Assembly: GCA_016858145.1 (NCBI GenBank)
Contig: JAEHOE010000161.1
Location: forward strand, 1-64,000
Source: Edaphochlamys debaryana
Taxonomy: Eukaryota > Chlorophyta > Chlorophyceae > Chlamydomonadales
Direction of reading: 5' to 3'
DNA length: 64,000 nucleotides
Below are positions 45,701-56,422 of this stretch, piece after piece. The position numbers were made by a program, and so were the translations under genes. The number at the start of each line of letters is the position of its first letter. Position 1 is the first letter of the stretch. A model generated the notes under the pieces. That model was not told the origin of the DNA and ran no database searches. It saw nothing but the letters and a program-made list of their open reading frames with translations.

Positions 45701-46317
45701 CGGCGGCACGTGTGGTCCCTGGTGGAGCGCCTGGGCCGGGGCCTGGGGGTGCCCGCGCTGAGCCCCGTGGTGCCCCTGGTGCTGGGGCCCGAGGGGCCCA
45801 CGCTGGAGCTGGCGGCGCGGCTGCTGCGGGCGGGGCTGCACGTGCCGCCCATCCGCCCGCCCACGGTGCCGCAGGGGACGTGCAGGTGCGTGGGGGCCAG
45901 CAGCGGAGGGGGTGGCGGGCGAGATGGCGGGGGGGTGGGGGGGGAAGAGCGCCGAGGTTGGGGAAGGGCAGGGAAGTTGGTGTGGGATGCGGGCGCCTGG
46001 GGAGCAGCCATAAAGGCCCAGCCCAACCCCTGACTTGATGGACACCCCCTTCCCGACTCGTCCAACCCCCACCCCTCCCCAGGCTGCGCGTGAGCCTCTC
46101 CGCCGCCCACTCGTACGCTGACGTGGACGAGCTGGTGGGCCTGGTTCGGGCCTCGGGGGTCCCGCTGCTGACGCTGCCGCACCTGCAGGACCCGCGCGCG
46201 GCGCTGCCGGGGGGCCCGGGGTCGGCGGGGGGCGGGGAGGGCGCGGTGCCGCTGAGTGCGGGGGAGCTGATGCGGGCGGGGCTGGGGCGGGGGGCGGGCG
46301 TGCAGAGCAGGCTGTGA
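42711..46317 (+). CDS. BIOF: 8-amino-7-oxononanoate synthase (KAPA synthase), biotin synthesis
   Basis: Ten exons (42711-42851, 43105-43398, 43530-43616, 43772-43859, 44115-44314, 44567-44656, 44902-45021, 45292-45467, 45688-45885, 46083-46317) give 542 residues. The enzyme joins pimeloyl-CoA (or -ACP) and L-alanine with PLP, the first committed step of biotin synthesis. Plant BIOF landmarks: FSLNDYLGLGAHP, FPTGFAANLSLL, FSDELNHASIIDGARLA, VVTDSLFSMDGDFADL, DEAHAT, and the PLP lysine in GTLSKAAGC (Lys350), then IRPPTVPQGTCRLRVSLSAAH. The C-terminus is Ser-Arg-Leu, a canonical type 1 peroxisomal signal, as expected for the peroxisomal plant enzyme. The intron after exon 8 starts GC (CCAG|GCAAGG), and phase and homology demand it. 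Gly/Ala-rich insertions (about 100-115, 245-260) look lineage specific. Confidence 0.96.
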
Positions 46318-46636
46318 GGCGCGGGAAGGGCGCGGGTGGAGGGGGAAGAGGCGGGGGTCGCTCAGCGGCAAGCGTGGAGTGGGTGCGACTTCCTTGCACG
46401 GCATCGTGAGCTTGAGTACATGCAGACGTGTGATCATACAACCGCGACCGCTGTAAGCTCGTGAGCTCCTGTTTCCTTCCTGTTCCCGCCTTGCACATCC
46501 CCATTTTGCGCGGTTTTGCGAGTTGGCCAGAAACATGCATGATGCTGCGCTGAGAAGCACAAAACCAGCTAGCCGCAGCTAATAAACAGGCGTCCGGTCA
46601 TCATCATAAGCAGGCGCATCGCGATTGTCGGCAAGC
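46318..46636. other. BIOF to sulfotransferase spacer
   Basis: 319 bp between two genes on the same strand. It contains the likely BIOF poly(A) signal TGTAA at 46452 and must contain the sulfotransferase promoter. No further gene seen. Confidence 0.6.
46452..46456 (+). terminator. polyadenylation signal of BIOF
   Basis: TGTAA, the green-algal poly(A) motif, lies 135 bp after the BIOF stop, in the usual distance range. Confidence 0.5.
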
Positions 46637-49600
46637 ATGCTGCAGGCGGACCCCGCAAAGCCTGTTCAGCCCGCAACCGCTAGCGCTGCTGATGGCAAGA
46701 GTGAAGCGGGGCCCGGCGCCGGCCCCAGCGCCGCAGAGGCTGTGGAGCTGGACCCCTGCGGGCTGCCGCTGCCCCCCTACGCCTACTCCCCCCGCCACCG
46801 CTGGGCGGTCAAGATGAACTTCCTCAGCGGTGAGGGGGAGGCAGGGGACGCGGCGGATATGAGGTGCAAGAGAGGGGGGGCAGGCCACGAGCTGCGTGTG
46901 GGGCAGACTGCGCAGTGCGGAGGCGTCTGGTAGCTTAGGGCGTGGGCGCAGTGGGAGGGGAGTCCACAACGGTCCGCCCTCCCCACCTCCACTGCTTCCC
47001 CCTGACCCCCCCCCCCGCCCCAGGCATCACTCTGGGCCCCTGGCTGCGGCTGCTGTGGGCGCACTGGCGGGACATCGAGTGGCGGACCTACCCGCACCGG
47101 GTGGGGGGGGGGGGTTGAGGAACCGGTGGGGCTGCATGCCGTAGTCTGGGCCTTCCGGTGGGGATACAACTTGAAAGTGCGCAGGCCACCACGCCCGGAC
47201 CCTGCTCTTCACACCGAGCCTCCTCCTCCCCCCCCCCCCCCCTCCCCCAGGTGCTGTTCCTGTCCCTCATGGCGCTCCTCAACACAGCGCTGGCGGCCGT
47301 GGAGTGGTGGGGAGGGGGAGGGGGGAGGAGAAGGGCAGGGAACGGAGGAAGGCGAAACGGAAGGGGGGCGAGGGACGAGCCCCATGTCCTCTTCCCGCTC
47401 CCCCTTCGCCCTTTCTCAGCAGCAGTCGCCCTCCGTAGCCCCCCTCCCTCCTCCCCGCTGCCCGCCCCTCCCTCTCCACCACAACCCCCCCTCCCCTCCC
47501 CCCCCCCACCCCAAAGGCTGCTCCACGGCCGCTCCCTGTCCGCCCAGGCGCTGCACCCCGAGCCGCTCTTCGTGCTGGGCCACCCCCGCTCGGGCACCAC
47601 GCACCTGCACAACCTGCTGGCGATGGACCCGAGGTTCGCCTTCGCGGACACCTGGGCGGCGGGTGGGGGGGAGGGGGGGCAAGGGGGGGAGCGGGGAGGG
47701 GGCGGAGGGGACGGAGGGCAGGGCGGGGCAGGGCACTGGGGGGGAAGGGGAGTGAGGGCGGCACATATCGTGGTCCTCACGGGGGATGCATAGCTTGCCT
47801 ACCTCTGCCGTATTACCACCAGCGGGGGGTGATCCACCCCCCTTCGTCTCCCCCTCCCCTCCTCCCCCAGGCTTCCCCGCCTCCTTCCTGTTCCTGTCCC
47901 CCTGCCGCGCCCTGCTGCGGCCCCTGCTGGACCCCCGGCGGCCCATGGACGCAATGGCGCTCAGCTGGGAGCTGCCGGCGGTGGGGAGGGGGTGGGGGAG
48001 GGGGTTGGGCTGGGGTTGGTTGGGGCTGAGCAGGACCACGCCTGCAGGCCCATGCCGCAGCCCCTGGCAGCCCGTGCCTCCCTTGCTCACGTCCCTTCCC
48101 ATGTTCTGACGCCCAGTTCCACACGCCCGGTTCCATACGTACTGCACATCTGCTCAAGAGCAGGCCTGCCCCCTCACCTGACCCCCTCCCCCGCCTATCC
48201 TCCCCCCCCCCTGTCAGGAGGACGAGATCGCCGTGTCCCAGCTGGCGGGGGGCGCCTCCCCCTACACAGCCCTGGTGCTGCCCCGGCGCTGGAGGGGGCG
48301 GGGGCGGGGGGGGCTGAGGGAGTGCGTGCGGTTCGGCATGGGGGCGGCCGGAGCGGCGGGGGCGGGGGCGGGGGAAGGGACGGAAGGCGGGGTGGCGGCG
48401 GGCACAGGGCCGTCCCCCAACGCTTCCTCCGCCGCCCCCGCCGCCCCCTCCGCCCCCTCCGTGCCCGCCCCCTCCGACCCCTGGCTGGCGGCTGCCTTCG
48501 AGCGCTGGCTGGGGGCCTTCACCTGGTTCGCAAGGAAGGTGGGGGGGGGAGGGAGGGTCCTTGACAAGTAGTACACGGGTAGTGGTGCCGTACACTGCAG
48601 CATGCTCACCGGCCTGCCTCCACCCCCCCACCCCCCCAGATCACGTACGCGCACGTGTACCGCAGCCGGCAGCGGCAGCGGCAGGCGGGTGGAACCTCTC
48701 CCGCCCCCCCGCCCCCCCTGCTGCTCAAGAGCCCGGTGCACACCGGCCGCCTGTCGCTGCTTCTGGCGCTGTTCCCGCGGGCGAGGTTCGTGTTCGTGCA
48801 CCGGCACCCGCTGGAGGTGGGGGAGGAGAGGGGGGAGAGCGTGCGTGGAGGGGGGGAGGGCAGTGGGAGAGAATTGAGGGGCAGGCGGCGGACCGGGCGC
48901 TCAAGAGGGTGAGGGGGTCCTGCTGGGTTGGGGGGACTCTGTGCAGGGCCAGCCCTGGGGGGGCCGGGGTAGTGCGTCGCCAGCGCTGCGGGTGCTGGGA
49001 GGGGCGAGGGTGCAGCAAGGAGCCAGAAGCGGTGCTCGGTCTGTTGCGAAGAGGGATGGCAGCCCTCCCTGCCGTCAGCCCTGCCACCCCTCCCACTCCC
49101 TTCACCCCTCCCCCCCCAGACCTTCCAGTCCGCTGCCCACATGGCGCAGACCTACTACTGGTGGGGGGGGGGGGGGGTTAGGAGGGGGGTAGGAGGAGGG
49201 GAGGAGGAGGGAATAAGGAGGGGAGGAGGAGGGGAGGAGGGGCGTGGAGTTCAGGGGGGCCCAGGCCCCGGGGCCCACGCAGGCCGCCCGCTCGTCCCGG
49301 GGCTCCTGTGCAGCTGCCTGCGGTACCGTACCCTAGGCCCCGCGGCCGCCTGTTGGCACGCCAGCTGGTTGCCCCCCTCCCGCCCCCCGCCTCCCCCGCC
49401 CCACCCCCAGGTACACCTACCTGCAGGCGAGGGCTGGGGCCAGGGGGGGCCCATGCCCGGGGGTGGGGCACTCTGGGGGGGCCCGGAGCGGGCTTGGCCC
49501 ACTGCACCTGCGCCGGGCTCGGTGCGCGACCCGGGAGGCTGCGCCTGCGCGGACTCCAGGCGCCCAACCCAGCCCCGACCCCTAGCGGTACCTCCCCAAC

Positions 49601-50891
49601 CTCCTTCTATCCCCCTTCCAACCCCCCTTCCCCCCCCCAGACCCCCTCCGACGCCACCATCAATGACTTCATCATGGACCAGTACGACCTGCTGCACGGG
49701 TGGGGGGCGGGGGAGAGGGGGAAGAGCAGGGGGGGGAAGGGGCAGATCCGATGCGGTCCGTCGCTCCAGGGGGGTGGCGGGGGTTGGGGAGAGTGCGGTT
49801 GGTGCAAGGGCGGGCGACGGCGGGGGCAGTGCTGGCACCAGCGCATTCCTGGTCCGCTGTGCAGGGCTCCTTACATCAACCACCCCTGCGGCGCCCCTCC
49901 CCCTCCTCCCACGCCACCCCCCCCCACCCCCCCCACTCCCTTCCCCCACCCCCCCCAGCTCCTACCTGGCCGAGCGCCACCTGGTCCCCCCCGGCCGCCT
50001 GCTGGAGCTGCCCTTTGCGGAGCTGGAGGCGGACCCCCTGGGGGCGCTGGGGAGGGTGTACGAGGCGTTCGGGTGGGGCCTGAAGTGGTGGGGGGGGGCG
50101 GGGGGGGGGGCGGGGGGGGGGGCTCCGGGGTGGGTGGTGGTCAGTGAGGTCAGGGCGTTGGGGCGTGGCCGCGCCGGGCTGCTGCTTGCCCCATGGGAGG
50201 AAACGTGTGTGGCTATATCTCTACCGCTGTGCCTCCCAGTCCCCTGCTACTCACCGCTCTCCCCGTGCCTCGCCTTGCCCTACCCATTCCGCCCCCCTCC
50301 CCCTTTCCCCCCCTCCTCAGCTGGTCGGAGCAGTACAGGCAAGCAGGCACATGAGGGGGGGAGGGGCATGAGGCGGGCGGGCAAGGGGGGGCGTGTGTGG
50401 AGAGCGCTGCTCGGCCTAGGGCTCGCGGGCCCACAGCGAGGAGCGGCCCAGTGCCCAGTGACAGGGCCGTGGGGGCCTCGAGCCCGGCTGCGGGGCTGCC
50501 TGCCGGCACAAGTCAGCTCGCGAGGCCGCGGGCCGCAAGCAATTGCTCCACGCCTGTACCCACGCCTGCCCCTCGCCCCCTTCCCCCCTTTCCTCCCCCC
50601 CCCCCCCCACACACACTCAGCTCGCTGCTCCCCGCCTGGCGCCCCTACCTGGCCTCGCTGGCTGACTTCCGGCGGAACCACTTCAACACGTGCGGGGGAA
50701 GGACAGGGGCGGGGAGTGGGAGACTGGGCTCAAGGTTTGGCGGAGCTCGGGCTCGGATGGGATACTGCGGCCCCCCTGAACCCTTACCCCTCCCTAACCC
50801 CCCCCCCTGCCCCCCCAGGCTGTCCCCCCAGGTGGAGGCGGTGGTGCGGCAGCGCTGGGCGCAGTCCTTCCGGGCCTTTGGTTACACATGA
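46637..50891 (+). CDS. P-loop sulfotransferase family protein
   Basis: Fourteen exons: 46637-46829, 47024-47100, 47251-47306, 47517-47662, 47871-47980, 48218-48538, 48640-48816, 49120-49160, 49411-49426, 49641-49699, 49959-50072, 50321-50338, 50621-50689, 50819-50891. The product is 489 residues and all phases agree. The PAPS 5'-phosphosulfate loop is FVLGHPRSGTTHLHNLL (about 127-143), followed by MDPRFAFADTW as in Sulfotransferase_3-type proteins. The 3'-phosphate region is KSPVHTGRLSLLLALFPRA then FVFVHRHP (about 332-358). A hydrophobic stretch (91-109, VLFLSLMALLNTALAAVEW) before the catalytic domain could anchor it in a membrane, as in Golgi sulfotransferases. The acceptor substrate is unknown. 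Exons 9 and 12 are only 16 and 18 bp and each is followed by a GC donor; at exon 9 an extended exon with a later GT donor is an alternative. Confidence 0.88.
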
Positions 50892-51522
50892 GGGGGGGCG
50901 AGGGGAGGGGAGAGGGGAGGGGACCGAGGAGGAGAAAGGGGGCTCCAGGAAAGGGAGAGGGGCCCCAGGCATCCAACACGTATGCGGGGGTGGGGGGTGG
51001 CGGTGGGGGAAGGCGCACGGACCTCTGGCAGCGTGGCAGGGCTTCATCGGTTGTATTGGGATTGCCACACCCGTGTGCGGTGCGAAGGGTTAGAAGTTAG
51101 TCAACGAAGCATAAGCGCTCGGAGGCGCGAGGGGACTGAGGGCTCGAGGCACCCGGAGCGGCCCTCTGAGCAACGCATACCTGTGAGGATCTAGACCCCG
51201 CGCCCCCTGCGACAGAGGAGTGAGTGAGTTACCGTACATCAGCGCCGCCATACAGCCACGGAAGGGTGACAGGGACGGGCACACGCATGGGTGGGGGCAC
51301 CTGCTCTTAGCGCTTCGAGACCCGGGAGAAGAGGAGGTGGAGCACAGCAGGCATGCTTGCTTGCATCGCGAGCTGCGACGTCTGCTCACAGGCACCACCG
51401 GCAGGCCTCAAACCGATAGTTTTTTTAAGGGAAGGGCCTGTAACACAGCCCATAGGAGTGTCCGAACTTGCTCCCACGTCTCTGTAAGTCTGCAAGGACA
51501 CGCCGAAGCCCTGGACTGAAGC
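50892..51522. other. intergenic, no gene seen
   Basis: 630 bp between the sulfotransferase stop and the next start on the same strand. A TGTAA at 51439 could serve the sulfotransferase transcript, though it is far downstream (about 550 bp). Confidence 0.5.
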
Positions 51523-54053
51523 ATGCAGCCCGGCCACGATGCCTCTCCGGATGCCTCCCGCGTTTGGGTTCCAGACTACGTGGCGCGCATCGCTTCTTTC
51601 CTGGAGCCCAACTATGCCGTATGCCTGAGGCTCGTCAGCAAGGCCACGGCGCTGCAGTTCGCGGACCCATCCGGTGGCATGCCGACCCTCCGCCTCTCGC
51701 AGCGGGTCCCCGCCTGGGCCTTCCAGCAGCGCTGGGCTCCGCAGGGCTCCTGCCGGACGCTGTCTAGAGCCAAGCGGCTGGAGCTGATGGGGCTGACGGC
51801 CCGCAGCGACGACGTCGCGAACCTAGATCTGGCGCTCGCAGTATCTGGCGTGCCATTCGACCCCCTCAAGCTTTTCGTCGCAGCAGCAGCTGCGGGTGCG
51901 CTCCACAGCTGCCACTTTCTCGCGGATCGCTACGGCGCCCGAGCGCCGTATTGGGGGTTGGCCGCGTCCGCCGCCGCGCAGCACGGGCACGGGGCGGTGG
52001 CTGCCTTCTGCCTGGATCGCTGCGGGGGGGCCGCAGCCCGGGCTGCGGTGGCGTGGTCGGCCGCCCAGGGCGCCGCCCGGGGGGGCCACGTGGGCCTCAT
52101 GGACGCACTGCTGGCGGCGGCGGGGGCGGCGGAGGCGGCGCTAAGGCAGCGGAACCAGGGCGGCGAGGACTTGTTGGACTCATCCTCCTCTGATGAGCAG
52201 GAGGACGCGGAGGATGACGACCATGACGACCGGGGCGCCCGGCTGCTGCTGGCGGCGCTGTGCGGCTGCGGCCTGGCCACCGTGCTGCGGCTGCAGGCGG
52301 CGGACCCGGGGGGGGCGGGGGCGCTGGGGGCCTGGGCCGAGGGGGAGCTGCTGGAGGCCATGGGGGAGGCGCTGTACGGCACCGGCCCCGACTGGTACGA
52401 CAAGGCCGAGCTCGTCCTGGCGGCGGACCCCGAGGTGAACCACTCGCTGTGCTACGAGTTTGACGGCTGGGGCCCGGTGCCCGCGGACGTGGTGCCGCGG
52501 CTCGAGTGGCTGCGGGACCACGGCTTCCCGCTGGCTTCCAAGCTGGCGCTCGAAGCGGTGGTGGGTGCGCCCTGCGATGCGTGCTGTGGTTTACATGGGT
52601 GTGCGCGGCGCTGCTCCTCCAGTTCCTGTTCTTGGGCTGATGAGACGCATAGCATGGTGCACGGGGACTGGACTGGAGTGAGGCAGACTGCCTCTTGCAA
52701 GGTCGCTTGCAGCGGAGCCTCGCGCAAGCCCTGGGGCGGGGGCGGGGCCCCTTGCCGGCACCCACCCGCCGCCCCCATGCACCTGCCCCCGCCCCAGGCG
52801 CGCACCGGCAGCGCCGCGGCCCTGCGGTGGCTGCTGGCGCAGGGGGCGGTAGCGGACCGCTGGTGCCGCAGCAGCATACCGCTCGGCGCCGTGCGGAGGG
52901 GGGACGTGGCCCTGCTCGAGGTCGTGCGGCAGGTGGGGTGGGTCCTGTGCTCCCAGGGGCCGTGCGGCGTGGTCAGTGGGGTGGGGCTGGATGGGATCGG
53001 GGCGGGGCACGCACGGTGAAGCGCTGAGGGCGCCGTAGCTCTTTGCGCGCCCACTTAGCATCCCGCTCGGCCACAGGCCCCGCAGTCCCGCAAGAGATAA
53101 CCGCACAACCGCTCTCGCCGGGCATCTGCATCCGCGACCCATGCAAGCACTGCAGCCCTGCTATGCCCCGCGCAGGCGGGCTGGGACCTGGACGCGACTG
53201 CCCTCGCGGAGGCCGCCGCCGCCCACGGCCACGTGCCCGTACTGGACTGGGTCTGGCGCTCCTTCGGATGGGACGCCCAGCCGCCCAGCGGCCCCGGCCC
53301 CGGCCACGGCCCCCGCCCCGGCCTGACCGACGCGGCCGTGTGCAGCGCGTGCGGCTCCGGCTCCCTGGAGGCCATGCGCTGGGTGCGGGGGCGCCGGGGG
53401 CAGGGGCAGGGGCAGGCGGAGGGCCAGGGGCTGCCGGCGGCCGCGTGGACGACGGCGGCGCTGTCGGGGTGCGAGGCGGCTCTGGAGCTGCTGGGGGAGT
53501 GGGCCTGCCCGGTGCCGGTGAGGGCAGGGGGGTGCGGGGGCGGGGCGTTGCCACCAGAGGGGCTGTTGGGGCGCCTGGGAGCGGGCAGCGCGGGGGTGCA
53601 GGCAGGGCGCGCGGCAGTGAGTGCGGGGGCGCTCAGCACTTCCGAACTTGATGCGCACCACGGGTGACGGAAGGACGGCGATGCGGGCCCCAGCCCGCTT
53701 GCTGACCTGTGCCTCGCTCCGCCCCCGCCCCCCTGTCCCCGCAGGCCAACGGGGAGCCGTACCTGGAGGTCGCCCGGCAGGAGGGGCCCATGTGGGGCCT
53801 CTTCCCGCTGCTGAGCCGCCTGGGGCTGCCCCTGGGCCCCCCGGGCTGCCGCCTGTTCGCCCGCTGCGTGGACTGCGGGGCGCCGCTGCCCACCCTGCGC
53901 TGGCTGCGGGCGGAGGGCTGCCCGGTGGAGGACTGGGCGCAGGCGGAGCGGAACGCGGCGGGCCGGGGGCGGTACGGGGATGCGGCGGAGGTGCTGGCGT
54001 GGGTGCGGGAGCAGCGGGCTGTGGCGGAGGGGTCCGGGGCTGAGGGGGCGTAG
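51523..54053 (+). CDS. F-box-like / ankyrin-type repeat protein
   Basis: Four exons (51523-52560, 52798-52932, 53176-53517, 53745-54053), all phase 0, give 607 residues. The N-terminus VPDYVARIASFLEPNYAVCLRLVSKAT (about 16-42) reads like a divergent F-box or F-box-like helix set. The body is a series of ankyrin-like units of the kind AARGGHVGLMDALLAA, ALRWLLAQGAVAD, GSLEAMRWVRGRRG and PLPTLRWLRAEGCPVEDW. It also carries an acidic linker of Ser, Asp and Glu (about 223-240). Such proteins are numerous in green algae and usually mediate protein contacts; an adaptor role in ubiquitin ligation is only inference. A TGTAA lies at 54448. The last 180 bp of coding sequence recur at 56242-56422. Confidence 0.82.
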
Positions 54054-55108
54054 TCGCGTGCGCGTGTGCAGCGGTTGCCTTAGGCATGCTGGGTAGGACC
54101 TTGGGACCTCGGTGCTTCTAGGGTTAAGCGGCGGCCACACCGCCGGGTGTTGGGGCCGGTGTGTTGAGCGAGAGGGCATCGGGCATGGTGCTGGGGCGTG
54201 GGTGGCCAGGGAGTGGGTTTAGACCCAATCTCGTCCCCCCCCGCGGCCGCGGGAGCTTTTGGATCCTCACACGTGGAGTGCGGAAGGAGTGACCCCTTTG
54301 TCGCAAGAACTGCGCGGTATCTTCGGTGTGCTATGGCACGTTTCCGTGTGGCGCTTGACACTCTTACAGAGAAAGGATAACCTAAGTCCTTGGTGTGCCC
54401 CGTCTCTGGCCCTACTAGCGGAGCGTGCGGGTTGCTGGGTCAACACCTGTAACATCTCTCCGTAGGACTCGCCAGTCTGCCAGCAGTTCCGGGCTCAACT
54501 CAGCAACAGCAACCAACAGCAAACCAGTTTCTGGCATACTAGCCGTGATCAGCAGCATCCAAGTGCACATCGCCCGTGCAGACCGTTACGTGTACGTTCG
54601 GGCCCCGGCGTATTGACCGCCCAGCTGCTTCCAGCGGCATACCCCATGCTCAGCACCCTCACGCGGTGCTCATCTCCGCGTGCGGCAGCACGTAAGCTCG
54701 CCGAGTCACCCTGCACCTCAATCCACCCCAAACTGCCCCGACAACTGCCCCACATGCGCACAACCGTCCCGGAGCTCTACGCTGACACACCGCCCTGCCC
54801 CTGAACCTCTCCTCACGCCAACCGCGCCAGTCAGGACAAGGGCCAGCGCCGCCCAGGCACGTGCGACACCACCGCTCCCGCCTGCAATGGCTCCCTGGGG
54901 CCTTTTCAATAGCTCAAGTTTTCCACCCTGTGGGGCGGACGGGAGGGTGGCGGTGAGGGACACGACTCCGCACAATGTGCGCACGGCCTCTCACACCCCG
55001 CACACAAACCCACAACTTCACCCCAGGAATGAAGTGGCCTGGCAAGCTCCTGAGCTGTTGCAACGCCCAGGAGTCCCGTCATTGTCTCCGTCGTTGCCCA
55101 GAAGACAA
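54054..55108. other. intergenic, duplicated flank
   Basis: About 1 kb that holds the ankyrin-gene 3' flank and sequence shared in islands with 56423-58050. No gene recognised. Confidence 0.5.
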
Positions 55109-55866
55109 TCAGCATAATTCACCTCGTTCCGACAGGAAGCGTGCAAGGGGAAAGGCAGCGCCTCCAAAGAGCAAGCCAATGCTCGCAATCTGCGCCAGAG
55201 GGGGGGGGGGGAAGCATGCTCGTATCAGGGGCTGCCGTGTAAGCCAGGGAAAGAGCGCGGCAGAAAGCCAGCTTAAGCATATAGATGCGGAACCAAAAGC
55301 CCGAGCCGAAGCCCAATGCCCAATGCCCGAACCCATGTCGGCTGGAGCCGGAGTGCCCGACAACACGACCACCAAGCGAAGCCCGACCCCGCGTGCACGC
55401 ACTGTCAGGTTTTCACGGCGCAGCGCCTCGACTTTAGAGCTCAGCGCCTTGATCTCCGCGTCCTTCGCCGCGAGCAGTGCCTGGTCCTCCGGGCTCAGCG
55501 CCCACAGCTGCTGCACTTGCGGTCCCTCGGCCTCGCGGAGGGCGGAGGGGGTCTGCGCAGGACGGCAGGGGGGGCGGGGGGGAGAAGGGGGAGAGGAGTC
55601 ACGGGGAAGGGGGGGCTGGGCGAAGGGGCGGCGGGGGCCCCGCAGCGAGGCCGTCCGAGCGGCTGCGTGTGGCGAAGGCGGTGTGCCTGCACCCTACCTC
55701 AGCACCCTACCGCGGGGATCGCTGTGACCGCGTACGCCTCAGCAGCACACGGTGCCGCGCACAGCCCCGAGACGCCCACAAATACCGCCGCAGCCGCACA
55801 TGTCGCGACAACCGCAACGGTCGCGCTGCCTGAGCCGTCAAGCTTGTTGGCCATGGAGGCTGCCAT
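55109..55866 (-). CDS. small coiled-coil/membrane protein, paralogue A (possibly decayed)
   Basis: Two exons (55711-55866 and 55109-55552) give about 199 residues. It is clearly related to the gene at 58051-58733: both share LRMAASMA, a Val/Ala-rich hydrophobic stretch, then in exon 2 EGPQVQQLWALSPED against KGPQVQQLWVLSAAE. Residues about 72-105 (LLAAKDAEIKALSSKVEALR) look like a coiled coil. The ATG that aligns with the start of the paralogue is followed after four codons by TGA, so I start at the internal ATG at 55866. After the coiled coil the frame differs from the paralogue, and a YML-type membrane segment appears only in another frame, suggesting a frameshift. Function unknown; it may be a pseudogene. 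Confidence 0.5.
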
Positions 55867-56241
55867 GCGAAGCGGGCGCCGCTGCAGCACCCGCTGCGGC
55901 GCGAGACTACGCCGTCACTGCGTGTCCATCATACTACACGTCGCACGGCTCGCACGCAGAGAGAGAGCAGTTGGTATAGTTGGTTGGAAATGATTGCGGT
56001 GTGGGCGGACCTAGGGCTTCCCCTTGCGCCGGACGACGTGGCGGGGGGCCGGGGGCCGTGGCGAGTGCTGCCGCATGTGCGATAGTTCGGACTGCGCATG
56101 TCCCCGAGGCACTGGCCAAAGCTGAAGTGCAGTTCTCAGCGAAGCCGGGAACGGAGTGTCTTATGAGGGGAGAACCGTGGAGCGCGGAAGCGGCCGCGCA
56201 GGTGCTGGCCGTGGGTGCCCGCGCCTGCTCGGGTGTGGCAG
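55867..56241. other. flank between duplication units
   Basis: 375 bp upstream of paralogue A and before the second unit. No gene seen. Confidence 0.45.
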
Positions 56242-56422
56242 CTGCGGGGCGCCGCTGCCCACCCTGCGCTGGCTGCGGGCGGAGGGCTGCCCGGTGGAGG
56301 ACTGGGCGCAGGCGGAGCGGAACGCGGCGGGCCGGGGGCGGTACGGGGACGCGGCGGAGGTGCTGGCGTGGGTGCGGGAGCAGCGGGCTGTGGCGGAGGG
56401 GTCCGGGGCTGAGGGGGCGTAG
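56242..56422 (+). pseudogene. 3' fragment of the ankyrin-type gene
   Basis: From CTGCGGGGCGCCGCTG onward this is almost base-identical to 53873-54053. It encodes CGAPLPTLRWLRAEGCPVED through VAEGSGAEGA and a TAG stop. Nothing upstream matches the rest of the gene, so it is an orphan last-exon fragment created by the tandem duplication. A short open frame extends upstream to 56156 by chance. Confidence 0.85.

Larger units (their letters stand above)
53873..55930. repeat. tandem segmental duplication, unit 1
   Basis: This block runs from the last exon of the ankyrin-type gene through its 3' flank to the first small membrane-protein gene. It is matched in the same order and orientation by 56242-58760. 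The coding end (53873-54053) is nearly identical to 56242-56422 at a constant offset of 2369. The flanks align in islands (AGCGGCGGCC near 54129, GGGCGTGGGTGGCCAGGGAGT near 54193, GCTCAGCACCCT near 54648). The offset at the far end is about 2800. Confidence 0.78.

Noticed and set aside
38813..50891. EEP, BIOF and sulfotransferase genes as a functional cluster
   Set aside because: Only adjacency suggests it. The enzymes belong to unrelated pathways, each gene has its own spacer, and eukaryotic neighbours need not cooperate.
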